Positions 28,847-37,342 of a DNA stretch of 64,000 nt are shown piece by piece (the stretch's first letter is position 1; every line of letters begins with the position of its first letter). The translations under genes and the position numbers were made by a program. Where the stretch lies: contig NZ_JABUXW010000013.1 of assembly GCF_014897585.1 (NCBI RefSeq), forward strand, positions 62,001 through 126,000. The letters run 5' to 3'. The notes under the pieces were generated by a model, which was given only the letters and a program-made list of their open reading frames with translations, searched no databases and was not told where the DNA came from. Origin of the DNA: Brachybacterium tyrofermentans (lineage in GTDB: Bacteria > Actinomycetota > Actinomycetes > Actinomycetales > Dermabacteraceae).

Positions 28847-29395
28847 TCAGGCAGCCGTGTCGGCGCCTGCTGCGACCGCGTTCGCGGCGGTCTCCTGCAG
28901 CAGCTGGTCCGCCTCGTCGCGCGGGATCTCCCGGGCGATGGCGATCTCGGCTGCGAGAGGAGCGATCGCCTGCTTGAGCAGATTGCGCTCTGCGAGGCTC
29001 GACGGGGCGCCGCCGGAATCGCCGAGGATGCCGCGGATGACGTCGATGCGGTCGGTGAGGCGGCCGGACTGCAGCTGCATCGTGAGGGACTTGATCCGGT
29101 GGGCCCAGGAGGCCTTCTTCTCCGGCGGCTCGATCGGCTGGGAGAGCTGCACGATGAGCTCGGTGATCTCCTTCTCCTCGAGCAGGGCGCGCAGCCCGAT
29201 GACATCTCTGCCGTCGGACGGCACGGAGATCCGCATCTCGTCGCCGATGACCTCCATGTCGACGTACTCGCGATCGGTCCCGCGCACGGAGCGGGTGCAG
29301 GTGGAGATGATGCGCACCGGTCCATGGACAGGATGGGTGAGCACGTCGCCGGGCTTCGGAGCAACGGTGTCGACGGGCGGAGTGGCAACGGACAA
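28847..29395 (-). CDS. Second CarD-like protein
   Basis: The 182-residue protein starts with TTG at 29395 behind a strong GAGGAGG ribosome-binding site with 7-nt spacing. The RID-like N-terminal half is recognisable (PKPGDVLTHPVHGPVRIISTCTR, DREYVDMEV, ISVPSDGRDVIGLRALL), as is the C-terminal helical region with a conserved Trp context (KASWAHRIKSLTMQLQSGRLTDRIDVIRGIL). It is clearly related to carD at 14085 but divergent, and lacks most of the basic patch that CarD uses on DNA. It may be a specialised polymerase-binding factor. Confidence 0.8.
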   Translation of the reverse strand: MSVATPPVDTVAPKPGDVLTHPVHGPVRIISTCTRSVRGTDREYVDMEVIGDEMRISVPSDGRDVIGLRALLEEKEITELIVQLSQPIEPPEKKASWAHRIKSLTMQLQSGRLTDRIDVIRGILGDSGGAPSSLAERNLLKQAIAPLAAEIAIAREIPRDEADQLLQETAANAVAAGADTAA

Positions 29396-29768
29396 GGGGA
29401 TACCTCCTCGGTGGGCCTATGCGCCGTCGGTACCGAAGACCAGCCAAGGTCCGGGCGGCCGCGCTCGGTCATCGCGCAGAGCCTGGTCAGGGCATTGCGA
29501 TGGGGACTTCGAGGCAGCTCGAGCACCGCTCGACCTGCAGGAACAGGGTGGCGGCGCCTACGGCAGCGCACCCCCATGGTCTCATGGATCTGACACGATA
29601 TCCAGAGGTTGACGTTTCCAGTTCGGTCACACCCGGAGTGCTGCAGACCCGAGTGCCGGCCCGAGTGCTGGTCCGAGTGCCGACCAGAGTGCAGACCGGA
29701 GAGTTGACGCGAGAGTCGACCCGAGTGCCGACCGAAGTCGGACGTCGTCACGGGGCAGATGCTGTTTC
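29396..29768. other. 373-bp intergenic region with 12-bp repeats
   Basis: No gene is supported here. It contains the ribosome-binding site and promoter region of the second CarD-like gene on the left and a block of 12-bp tandem repeats on the right (29634-29732), directly upstream of the ABC ATPase gene. No clear -10 box for the ABC gene is visible. Confidence 0.5.
29634..29732. repeat. Eight 12-bp tandem repeats upstream of an ABC transporter
   Basis: Units of the form CCGAGTGCCGAC start at 29634, 29649, 29661, 29673, 29685, 29697, 29709 and 29721, with a 3-bp insertion after the first. Two are identical, the others differ at 1-5 positions. They end 37 bp before the ABC ATPase start codon and encode nothing obvious. 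Confidence 0.85.
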
Positions 29769-30458
29769 ATGGAGTCCATGGGACGAGACGCGACACTGCA
29801 CGTCGAGCAGGATGATCGATCGGACGAGCTGGTCCGGTTCGAGGGCGTCGGAGTCGTCTCCGATGACAACGTGCTGCTGCTGGACGCCACAGGCGCTGCC
29901 CGGGCCGGCGAGATCCTCGCCCTCACCGGGGCCAACGGCTCCGGGAAGACCACCTTGCTGCGCGTGATGGCAGGGCTCGCCGATCCGACCGCCGGGACCG
30001 TGCGCATCGCGGGTCGGCGCCCGGATGACCGGGACCGGATCTTCCGTGCTGCGCTCGCCGCCCTCATCGGGCCTCCGCAGACCGCCCGGGACCTCACCAT
30101 CGTCGAGCACCTCCAGTTCATCGCCGCCACCTGGGGCATCGGGGCGAAGGCCGCCCGCGTCCAGGCCGAGGAGCTGCTGGACGAGCTGCAGATCGGTGCC
30201 CTGGGGCGACGATTCCCGCACGAGCTCTCCAGCGGACAGTCCCAGCTGGTCTCCCTCGCGCTGACCCTCGCCCGCCCCAGCCGGGTGCTGCTGCTGGACG
30301 AGCCCGAGCAGCGACTGGACGTCGACCGGCTGGGGCTGGTGATCGACGCGGTCCGGGCCCGGGCAGAGGCAGGCGGCGCGGTGGTCCTGGCGAGCCACAG
30401 CCCCCGACTGCTCGAGGAGCTCGCCGACGTGCGACTGCACCTCGAGGAGCAGCGGTGA
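29769..30458 (+). CDS. ABC transporter ATP-binding protein
   Basis: The 229-residue ATPase has Walker A GANGSGKTT near residue 60, a Q-loop LIGPPQTA, the signature LSSGQSQLVSLAL, Walker B VLLLDEPEQRLD and the switch His in LASHSPRLLEEL. It is short, as expected for an exporter ATPase. Its stop overlaps the permease start by 4 nt (GTGA), so they form one transporter. The substrate is unknown; a methyltransferase follows the permease. Confidence 0.88.
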   Translation: MESMGRDATLHVEQDDRSDELVRFEGVGVVSDDNVLLLDATGAARAGEILALTGANGSGKTTLLRVMAGLADPTAGTVRIAGRRPDDRDRIFRAALAALIGPPQTARDLTIVEHLQFIAATWGIGAKAARVQAEELLDELQIGALGRRFPHELSSGQSQLVSLALTLARPSRVLLLDEPEQRLDVDRLGLVIDAVRARAEAGGAVVLASHSPRLLEELADVRLHLEEQR

Positions 30459-32002
30459 GCGCGGATCCGATCGCGGATCCGATCACGCCGTCCGGATCCC
30501 TCTCCGCGGTCCGGGAGGTCTGGGCGCAGAGGTCGCAGGCCCGTACCCGCGGCGATGTCCTGTATCTGGTGTACGTCCTGGCGCTGAGCGTGCTGATCGT
30601 CGGGGCACCCGCCCTGCGAGCGGCGGGCACCGCCCTGTCCCGGCCCGACGTCGTGCCGCTCCTGATCGCCACCGGGGCGCCGCAGATCAGCACCGCGGTC
30701 ACCCTCGCCGGAGGCGCGTCGCTGGTGCTGCTCGGTGCAGTGCGGGGCCCGGCTCTGCTCTCCCCGTTCTTCACCGCGAGCCTCGCCTCCAGCGCGATCC
30801 CGCGGCGGTCGGTGCTCTGGAGGCCGTTCCTGCGGTCGTTGCTGGTGACGGTGCTGGGCATGGTGATCCCTGCGGTGCTGATCGGGGCCACCCTGGTGTC
30901 CGCGGGGCACGTCGAGCTGGGGGCTGCGGGCTGGTTCGCGCTCGCCGCGGTGGGCACCGGGATGATGCTCGGTGCGGCGTGGTTCGCCGGGCAGCTGCTC
31001 GGCCCCGCCGGGCGCCGGCTGCTCGCCGCCGCCCTCGGCCTCCTCGCGATCGGCGCCCTGATGCTGCCCGCGGGGATCGGGATCGGCGGGGCGTACCCGG
31101 TCGGCGGGCGCTTGCCGGGCCCCTCGGCGGTCGCCTCGTCCCTCGTCGGGGTCCTCGCCGTCGGCGCCGCCGTGCTGCTGCTGGGCCGCTTGCGGGGATC
31201 AGTGCTCCAGGAGCAGGCCGCGCGCTGGGAATCGGCCACCGTCAGCGCCACCACGATGGACCTGTCCGGGGCGGCGGGCTTCTTCCGGCCCCCACCCGCA
31301 GCGGGCCGGCGCCTCCCCGCGATCGGTGCCGGTCCGCTCGCCGTGCTCTATGCACGACGCGATGTGGTCGCGTGGCTGCGGAGCCCCGAGCGGACGACGG
31401 TCGGCGTCATCGCCTCCCTGCTCTCCGCCGCGGTCCTGGCAGGGTCGACCGTGATCACGGGACCTCTGGCGTGGTTCCTGCTGCTCCTGGGCTCACTCGG
31501 CCTGTGGCTCGCGAGCGGCACCTTCGTGGACGGCATCCGGCACGGCGTGCACACGCTGGGTGCGCCCCAGCTGTTCGGGCAGACCGCCGCGGTGCAGACG
31601 CTCCTGCACCTGACCGCCCCGATCGTCCTGCTCACGGCGCTCGGGGCAGTCGGCGGGCTCGGGGCGTGGCTCGCCGCCGGTTCCGTGCCCGGATCGGCTC
31701 TCCCGGCCGTGCTCCTGCCGGCTGTCCTGGCGCTCGTGCTGGTCGTGGGCCGGGCTCGGGATGCTGCGAAGGGGCCCATGCCGCTCTCGCTCAGCACGCC
31801 GATGCCGACCCCGCAGGGAGACGTCTCCGTGCTGCCGATGCTCCTGTGGCTGTCCGACGCGATCCTGCTCGCCCTCGGGGTCGGGGCTCTCCTGCTGGGG
31901 AGCGCCACCGGGGGAGCGCTCTGGATGCTCGGCGCCGGTGCCGCGGCGTCGGCGCTGATGGGGCTGATGGCCTGGGTGCGGCTGCGAGCACTCGTCTCAT
32001 GA
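30455..32002 (+). CDS. ABC transporter membrane protein
   Basis: The 515-residue protein is mostly hydrophobic with roughly 12 predicted membrane helices, an N-terminal cytoplasmic stretch of about 40 residues and a central soluble loop (about 250-300). No substrate-binding motif is visible. It begins with GTG in a 4-nt overlap with the ATPase gene, so the pair probably makes an export system. I do not recognise a named permease family; similarity to large ABC-2-type permeases is inferred from length and topology. Confidence 0.72.
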   Translation: MSADPIADPITPSGSLSAVREVWAQRSQARTRGDVLYLVYVLALSVLIVGAPALRAAGTALSRPDVVPLLIATGAPQISTAVTLAGGASLVLLGAVRGPALLSPFFTASLASSAIPRRSVLWRPFLRSLLVTVLGMVIPAVLIGATLVSAGHVELGAAGWFALAAVGTGMMLGAAWFAGQLLGPAGRRLLAAALGLLAIGALMLPAGIGIGGAYPVGGRLPGPSAVASSLVGVLAVGAAVLLLGRLRGSVLQEQAARWESATVSATTMDLSGAAGFFRPPPAAGRRLPAIGAGPLAVLYARRDVVAWLRSPERTTVGVIASLLSAAVLAGSTVITGPLAWFLLLLGSLGLWLASGTFVDGIRHGVHTLGAPQLFGQTAAVQTLLHLTAPIVLLTALGAVGGLGAWLAAGSVPGSALPAVLLPAVLALVLVVGRARDAAKGPMPLSLSTPMPTPQGDVSVLPMLLWLSDAILLALGVGALLLGSATGGALWMLGAGAAASALMGLMAWVRLRALVS

Positions 32003-32021
32003 CCGAGGAAGGGAACGCGCC

Positions 32022-32750
32022 ATGACCATCCGGACCACGCCGAATCCGCTGATCCGCTGGATCGAGTTGCAGCTCACGCGGTTCAACGACCGTCACCCGT
32101 GGAGCCACAACCACCACTTCCATCCGTGGATCCTGCGATCTCTGCCTCCGAGCACCGGTCGCGCGCTCGACGTCGGCTGCGGCCGCGGGGACCTCGTCGC
32201 CGCGCTCGCCGGGGTCGTCGGCCGGGTCGACGGGATCGACCCCGACCAGGAGATGGCCTATGTCGCCGCCACACGCTTCGTGCACGATCCGGCCGTGCAG
32301 ATCGGGCGCCGCACGCTCTGCGAGCACGCCGCTGAGCCACACCGCCATGGCACCTATGCCGCGATCACGATGGTCGCCTCGCTGCACCACATGGATCTCG
32401 CCGAGGCGCTCACCGACGCGAGGACCCTGCTGACGCCCGGCGGTCGGCTCCTCGTGGTCACCCTGACGGATCCGGTGAGCACCGCCGACCAGATCTGGGA
32501 CGTGTTCAGCGTGCTCAGCAATCCGCTGATCGGTCTCGTCAAGCACCCCCGCCCGGTGCGCGAGGCCCCGGAGGAGCGGCCGATCCCGGTGAAGGACCCC
32601 ACCTGGTCGATCGACGAGCTGCGTCAGGAGGCCGCGAGGATCCTGCCCGGCGCGGTGATCCGTCGGCGGGAAGGCTTCCGCGTGACGCTGCGCTGGCGCA
32701 AGCCCGGCAGCGCGCCGGCGGAGATCAGCGCCGGGGGTGCTGCGCGATGA
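32022..32750 (+). CDS. Class I SAM-dependent methyltransferase
   Basis: The 242-residue protein has SAM motif I ALDVGCGRGDLVAAL near residue 50, an acidic residue after strand 2 (VDGIDPDQEM), motif IV region AITMVASLHHMDLAEAL, and LTPGGRLLVVTLTDP. This is the UbiE/methyltransf_11 type. It starts 19 bp after the ABC permease gene with an AGGAA/GGGAAC ribosome-binding context and probably belongs to that operon. The substrate is unknown. Its 3' end overlaps the convergent aminotransferase gene by 26 bp. Confidence 0.85.
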   Translation: MTIRTTPNPLIRWIELQLTRFNDRHPWSHNHHFHPWILRSLPPSTGRALDVGCGRGDLVAALAGVVGRVDGIDPDQEMAYVAATRFVHDPAVQIGRRTLCEHAAEPHRHGTYAAITMVASLHHMDLAEALTDARTLLTPGGRLLVVTLTDPVSTADQIWDVFSVLSNPLIGLVKHPRPVREAPEERPIPVKDPTWSIDELRQEAARILPGAVIRRREGFRVTLRWRKPGSAPAEISAGGAAR

Positions 32751-33936
32751 CCTCGCCGAGACGGCCGATGGCGTCCTCGATGACGGCGGGGGCATGGGTC
32801 ACGAAGCTCAAGCGCATCGTGGACCGATCGGGGTCGTCGGCGAAGAAGGACCATCCCGGCAGGTAGGCGACCCCGGCCGAGACGGCCTCGGCGAGCATCA
32901 CCTGTGCGTCGTAGCCCTCGCCGAGCGCGGCCCACAGGAACATGCCGCCGTCAGGATGGGTCACGTGCGCGCCTGCAGGCAGCACCGGAGCGATCGCGGC
33001 GGCCATCGCGTCGCGCCGCTCGCGGTACACGGCGCTGACCCGGGCCACGTGGGCGTCGAGGTCGACGGAGTCCAGGTAGCGGGCGACCGTCAGCTGATCG
33101 ACCACGGAGGACTGCATCGAGATCGCGGCCTTGGCGACGGCGAGGGTGTTCAGGATCGGGCCCTCGGCGCGCATCCAGCCGATGCGCACGCCCGGGCTCA
33201 TCAGCTTGCTCATCGAGTTCAGCAGCAGGGTGCGCTCGCTCATCCCCGGCAGGGCGGCGATCGGCGCCCAGGTGCCCCCGGTGAAGCTCAGCGCACCGTA
33301 GGGGTCGTCCTCGATGAGGGGGACGTCCGTGCGCAGCAGCACGTCGGCCACGGCCTGGCGGCGGGCGACGGGCATGGTGCGCCCGGTGGGGTTCTGGAAG
33401 GTGGGGATCAGGTAGACCATCCGCGGATGGTGCGTGCGGATCGCCTCCTCGAGCGCTTCGGGGACCACACCGTCGTCGTCGGTCTCCACCCCGATCATCC
33501 GCGCCCCGTGCACGGCGAAGGCCTGCACGGCCGCGAGATAGGTGGGGGACTCCACGAGCACGACGTCACCCGGCTCGAGCATCGCCTGCGCCACCACGAA
33601 CAGCCCCTCCTGGGAACCGGAGGTGACCCGGATCTGGGAGGAGTCCGTGGGCAGGTCGCGTGACAGGCGACGGGCGGCCTGCTCGCGCAGCTCGACCTCG
33701 CCCTCGCTCACGCCGTACTGCAGTGCGCGGTGGCCCTGGTTCGCCAGCACCCACTCATAGCTGGCGGCGATGTCCTCGAGGTCGAACAGCTCCGGGTCAG
33801 GAATGCCTCCGGCGAAGGACACGACGTCCGTGCGGGCCGCGAGCGCGAAGATGTCCTTCAGCGGGGAGGACTCCATGCCCGCGTAGCGCGCGGCGACGGG
33901 GAAGCGATACGGCTCGGACGACGAGGGGAGGCTCAT
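32725..33936 (-). CDS. PLP-dependent aminotransferase (2-aminoadipate/MocR-like fold type I)
   Basis: The 403-residue fold-type I enzyme has SFAGGIPDPELFD near residue 40, YGVSEGEVELREQ, NPTGRTMP, DDPYGAL with the PLP-contacting Asp and Tyr, and the Schiff-base lysine K244 in NSMSKLMSPGVRIGWM. It lacks the N-terminal GntR domain of MocR regulators and so is probably a stand-alone aminotransferase of the LysN/KAT-like group. Substrate is uncertain. A CACGAT box 6 nt before the ATG may drive a leaderless transcript. Confidence 0.87.
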   Translation of the reverse strand: MSLPSSSEPYRFPVAARYAGMESSPLKDIFALAARTDVVSFAGGIPDPELFDLEDIAASYEWVLANQGHRALQYGVSEGEVELREQAARRLSRDLPTDSSQIRVTSGSQEGLFVVAQAMLEPGDVVLVESPTYLAAVQAFAVHGARMIGVETDDDGVVPEALEEAIRTHHPRMVYLIPTFQNPTGRTMPVARRQAVADVLLRTDVPLIEDDPYGALSFTGGTWAPIAALPGMSERTLLLNSMSKLMSPGVRIGWMRAEGPILNTLAVAKAAISMQSSVVDQLTVARYLDSVDLDAHVARVSAVYRERRDAMAAAIAPVLPAGAHVTHPDGGMFLWAALGEGYDAQVMLAEAVSAGVAYLPGWSFFADDPDRSTMRLSFVTHAPAVIEDAIGRLGEVIAQHPRR

Positions 33937-33948
33937 CGCCCTATCGTG

Positions 33949-34533
33949 TCACGCGAGCAGAGCACCCTCGAGGACCAGCAATGCCTGTTTGGTCTCGATC
34001 CCGCCGGCGTATCCGGTGAGGGCGCCGTTCCCGGCCAGCACCCGATGACAGGGCACGACGATCGAGATCGGGTTCGAGCCGACGGCGGCCCCGACGGCCT
34101 GGGCGGCGCGGGGCCGACCGAGCTCTTGGGCGATCGCGCCGTAGGTCGTCGTCGCGCCCCGCGGGATCTCCTGCAGGCGGTCCCAGACGGCATGCTGGAA
34201 CTCGGTGCCCCGCGGAGAGAGCGGCAGGTCGAAGCCCGTGCGCTCGCCGGCCAGGTAGGCGAGCAGCTGCTTCTCGGCGACGTCCAGGAGGGCGTCGTCG
34301 GCGGCGGCCGCCGGCCCGAGCCGTTCCGGGCGGGGGAAGTGGCTCTGCTCCTCGCGCCAGACCCCGGTGAGCGACCCCGCCTCGGCGGCGAGCAGATAGG
34401 TGCCCAGCGGGGTGTCCACCCGGCGGTGCCGGGGTGCGGCTGGTGCAGGTGCAGGTGCAGGTGCAGGCGCTGGTGCAGGAGCAGACGCCGGCCTGGTGGT
34501 CGGAGCGGCCTGCGCGGGACGGGTGTCGGTCAT
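33949..34533 (-). CDS. ogt: Methylated-DNA--protein-cysteine methyltransferase
   Basis: The 194-residue suicide enzyme removes O6-alkyl groups from guanine. It contains FQHAVWDRLQEIPRGATTTYGAIA, the Arg-finger region GRPRAAQAVGAAVGSNP and the acceptor cysteine in VVPCHRV. The N-terminus has an Ala-Pro run encoded by 6-bp repeats, which probably acts as a flexible lead. Its ATG overlaps the stop of the ada-alkA fusion gene by 4 nt (ATGA), so both repair enzymes are made together. Confidence 0.93.
   Translation of the reverse strand: MTDTRPAQAAPTTRPASAPAPAPAPAPAPAPAAPRHRRVDTPLGTYLLAAEAGSLTGVWREEQSHFPRPERLGPAAAADDALLDVAEKQLLAYLAGERTGFDLPLSPRGTEFQHAVWDRLQEIPRGATTTYGAIAQELGRPRAAQAVGAAVGSNPISIVVPCHRVLAGNGALTGYAGGIETKQALLVLEGALLA
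34441..34482 (-). repeat. 6-bp tandem repeats coding an Ala-Pro run
   Basis: About six copies of GGTGCA (plus-strand reading), some degenerate, encode Ala-Pro dipeptides near the N-terminus of Ogt. Confidence 0.85.
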
Positions 34534-36110
34534 GACGGGTGTCCTTCCGGAGCGGAACGGGATGAGTGGACGGAGGGCGGCGCGGCCGCGGTCGATCCGC
34601 GACCGGTCCGGGCGGGAGCCCGACGGAGCGAGGCCTGGTGATGCCACAGGTGCATCGAGGCGTAGGAGCGCCAGGGGGCCGCGGCGACCAGCTCCTGCTG
34701 GAGGGAGGCGTGGTCCTCGGCGAGGCCGAGATCGCGCGCCGCACCGAGCAGGGCGACATCGCGCGCCGGGGCCACATCGATGGCGCGCACCCCGCGCAGC
34801 AGCACGTAATCGGCCGTCCAGGGGCCGATGCCGCGCAGTGCGAGCAGGTCGGCCCGGAGCTCGTCGACGGGCCTGGAGGCGTCGAGATCCAGATCGGCGG
34901 TGACCGCGCCGACGGCGGAGATCAGGGTCCGGCGCCGGGCCGCCGGCCCGCGGAACCATTCCTCGGCGTGCGCGGCGGCGATGCCGGGATCCACAGGGGC
35001 GCGATGCACTCCCGACAGGTGGAGATCAGCAGGCAGCTCCTCGGCGAGCAGGTCCGTGGCCCGCGTGATCTGCTCACGGGCCTGGGACGTGGTGATCTGC
35101 TGCCCCGTGATCGCCCACAGCAGGGCCTCTTCGAGGCTCGGTGTCCCCGGCAGCCGTACCCCGGGCCGGGCGTCGACCAGCGCGGCGAGCGCGGGCACAG
35201 AGGCCGAGAGCCCGCCATCGATCCCCACCGGGTCCGCGTCGAGGTCCAGCAGCCGTCGGGCCAGAGAGATCGCGGCCGCGTGGTCGCGCAGATCCGCCAG
35301 CCTCATGCTCACCGGAAGCGCGCCGGCGGCGCCGAGATCGACCTGGAGCACCCCCGGCCCGTGCGGCAGGCGCACCGCGCGGGTCCAGACCGACCCCGAG
35401 ATGTCCTCGACGCCGGGTACGGCGCGATGCGCGAACCAGGCGGCGAGCCCGGCACCGTCGAAAGGGCGGCGCACCGCGAGCTGCGCGGTCACCACGGAAC
35501 CCCCGTCGGCCGCGCGGGAGGAACCTCCTGTGCGGCCGTGCGAGCGCTCCCGCACCGCCGAGGGGGAGTGGCCGAAGAGCTGGCTGAACGTCTCATGGAA
35601 CTGCCGCTCGCTGCCGAACCCGGAGACGTGGGCGACCTGCGCCAGCGGCAGCTCGGACCCGATCACCAGTTCATGAGCCCGTCGGGCGCGGCGCATCCGC
35701 GCATGCGCGAGGGCTCCTGCCCCGGTGACCGCCACGAGCGCGCGGTGCAGGGTGCGCTCGGAGACGGCGAGCCGCCGTGCGAGGTCGGGGACCGTGCCCT
35801 CCTCGTCCAGCGCCCCCTCGTCGATCAGTCGCAGCGCCCGTCCCGACAGCGACCCCATCGGATCGTCGTCCGGGCTGCCCGGCGGGGCCGTCGGCCCGCA
35901 GCGCTTGCAGGCACGGAATCCGTCGGCCACAGCGGCGGCGGCCGACGGGGCGAAGTCGACGCCGCCGCGGTCCGGGGTGCGGGCCGGGCACGAGGGGCGG
36001 CAGAAGATTCCGGTGGAGCGCACGCAGGTGAAGAACATGCCGTCGAAACGGGTGTCGCGGGCGCGGATCGCCGCATAGCGCTCGTCGTCGGTCATCGCGG
36101 TCCGTGTCAT
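34530..36110 (-). CDS. Ada-AlkA fusion: methylphosphotriester sensor plus 3-methyladenine DNA glycosylase
   Basis: The 526-residue protein joins three units. Residues 1-75 are the Ada N-terminal zinc domain (RSTGIFCRPSC and CKRC supply four Cys, one being the methyl acceptor). Residues 90-185 are an AraC-type HTH (LAQVAHVSGFGSERQFHETF). Residues 205-500 are AlkA, with the helix-hairpin-helix and catalytic Asp in LRGIGPWTADYVLLRG. It senses methylation damage, activates genes and removes alkylated bases. ATG 36110 was chosen behind TGGAG; a second ATG lies five codons in. It is coupled to ogt, forming an adaptive-response operon. Confidence 0.92.
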   Translation of the reverse strand: MTRTAMTDDERYAAIRARDTRFDGMFFTCVRSTGIFCRPSCPARTPDRGGVDFAPSAAAAVADGFRACKRCGPTAPPGSPDDDPMGSLSGRALRLIDEGALDEEGTVPDLARRLAVSERTLHRALVAVTGAGALAHARMRRARRAHELVIGSELPLAQVAHVSGFGSERQFHETFSQLFGHSPSAVRERSHGRTGGSSRAADGGSVVTAQLAVRRPFDGAGLAAWFAHRAVPGVEDISGSVWTRAVRLPHGPGVLQVDLGAAGALPVSMRLADLRDHAAAISLARRLLDLDADPVGIDGGLSASVPALAALVDARPGVRLPGTPSLEEALLWAITGQQITTSQAREQITRATDLLAEELPADLHLSGVHRAPVDPGIAAAHAEEWFRGPAARRRTLISAVGAVTADLDLDASRPVDELRADLLALRGIGPWTADYVLLRGVRAIDVAPARDVALLGAARDLGLAEDHASLQQELVAAAPWRSYASMHLWHHQASLRRAPARTGRGSTAAAPPSVHSSRSAPEGHPS

Positions 36111-36219
36111 GGCTCCAGTGAACCGCGCCTGGGCCTGCGGCACCAGCGGGAATCGGACAGCGTGGTCGGCCACGTTCAGCACTGCTGCCCTCTGGTGCCC
36201 GGGGATGTCGCGGGGGAGA

Positions 36220-37161
36220 ATGGCGGTGATGACGACGATGCCGCCGGACCACCCGGCCGACCAGCAGGTCCCTACGGCCGATCCCCGGGTGCGTGTCCTG
36301 GTGGCGCGGCTCCGGCGCGCCGGATGCGTGTTCGCCGAGCAGGAGGCCCGCATCCTCCTCGAGGCGTCCGCCGGGGCGGAGCTGGAGCAGCTGTGCGCTC
36401 GTCGGGAGGCGGGCGAGGCCCTCGAGCACCTGGTCGGCTGCGTAGAGATCGGCGGCGAGCTGCTGGCCGTCGGCCCGGGCTGTTTCGTGCCCCGCCAGCG
36501 CACCCTCGCCCTCATCGACGCGGCCGTCCAGGAGGCACGGTTGCGGAGGTCACCCGTGATGGTCGAGGCGTACTGCGGGGTGGCTCCCATCGCCGCGCTC
36601 GTCGGCCGTCGGGTGCCGGGGGTCCGTGTGCATGCCACGGACCGGGACGAACGGCCTCTGGTCCATGCCCGCACGAATCTTCCCGCCGGCGCCGGGGTGC
36701 ATCACGGGTCCGGCCTCGACGCCCTGCCCGCGCAGCTGGCAGGCGCCGTCGATCTCCTCGCCGCGGTACCGCCCTATGTGCCCTCCGGGCAGCTGGAGCT
36801 GATGCCGCGGGACGCCCGGGAGCAGGAACCCGAGACCGCCCTGGTCGCCGGGGAGGACGGCCTCGACGAGGTGAGACGCCTGCTCCGTGAGGCCCCGCGC
36901 TGGCTCGCACCCGGCGGCGTGCTGCTCCTGGAGATGCACCGGGACCAGGTGCCGATCGTCCTCGCCCAGGCCCGCGATCAGGAATGCTTCGATGCTGTCG
37001 GTCATCAGGTCGCGGGCGACGGGGAGACCGCTGTGGTGCGGGTACGGCGGGACGCTGGAAAGCCGGGACGCCGGGATGCCGGAAAGCAGAGAGCCGCGGT
37101 CCCGGAGGGGACCGCGGCTCTGCAGCGGGTGGAGCGGGCGACGGGAATCGAACCCGCGTAA
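36220..37161 (+). CDS. PrmC-related methyltransferase with altered catalytic motifs
   Basis: The 313-residue protein resembles the PrmC-related glutamine methyltransferase-like family of actinobacteria. It shares VPRQRTLALIDAAV, LMPRDAREQEPETAL, GEDGLDEVRRLL and LAPGGVLLLEMHRDQV. The catalytic NPPY-type motif reads VPPYVP and the SAM-binding glycine loop reads VEAYCGVAPIAAL, so methyl transfer may be impaired. ATG 36229 is an alternative start with better spacing from GGGGGAG. The reading frame has no stop until 37161, inside the antisense tRNA-Gly gene, so its last residues (GIEPA) are tRNA sequence; the true C-terminus is uncertain. Confidence 0.65.
   Translation: MAVMTTMPPDHPADQQVPTADPRVRVLVARLRRAGCVFAEQEARILLEASAGAELEQLCARREAGEALEHLVGCVEIGGELLAVGPGCFVPRQRTLALIDAAVQEARLRRSPVMVEAYCGVAPIAALVGRRVPGVRVHATDRDERPLVHARTNLPAGAGVHHGSGLDALPAQLAGAVDLLAAVPPYVPSGQLELMPRDAREQEPETALVAGEDGLDEVRRLLREAPRWLAPGGVLLLEMHRDQVPIVLAQARDQECFDAVGHQVAGDGETAVVRVRRDAGKPGRRDAGKQRAAVPEGTAALQRVERATGIEPA
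37090..37121 (-). terminator. Terminator hairpin after tRNA-Gly
   Basis: A perfect 14-bp stem with a GGAG loop begins 8 nt downstream of the tRNA-Gly CCA end on the minus strand. It lies inside the open 3' part of the PrmC-like frame on the other strand, where it would also act. Confidence 0.75.
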
Positions 37162-37203
37162 TCAGTTTGGAAGACTGAGGCTCTACCATTGAGCTACGCC
37201 CGC
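37130..37203 (-). tRNA. tRNA-Gly (anticodon TCC)
   Basis: Minus-strand cloverleaf with a 7-bp acceptor GCGGGCG/CGCCCGC, D-arm AGCTCAATGGTAGAGC, anticodon loop CTTCCAA, T-arm GGGTTCGATTCCCG and encoded CCA at 37130-37132. The anticodon is at 37169-37171. It overlaps the tail of the PrmC-like frame on the plus strand. Confidence 0.97.
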
Positions 37204-37320
37204 TGGACCGCACCATTGAATCAGAAGAACGGGGCGGTCGCACATCGGAGGACCGAGGACGCGACATGCATCTCCTCACAGCGCGCCGGGATGAGTCGGG
37301 CGCTCCTCAGGAGTAACGGG

Positions 37321-37326
37321 TAATAT
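37321..37326 (+). promoter_or_regulatory. -10 box of tRNA-Pro
   Basis: TAATAT lies 16 bp upstream of the mature tRNA-Pro 5' end, giving a short leader of about 10 nt. Confidence 0.5.
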
Positions 37327-37342
37327 CCCATGGGTTGCCCTC

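Noticed and set aside
29634-29732. CRISPR array
   Set aside because: The units are 12 bp and directly adjoining with no unique spacers, and no cas genes are nearby.
36109-36219. Upstream start for the PrmC-like protein
   Set aside because: The added residues overlap the start region of the Ada-AlkA gene on the other strand and show no conserved sequence; ATG 36220 or 36229 is preceded by a G-rich ribosome-binding site.
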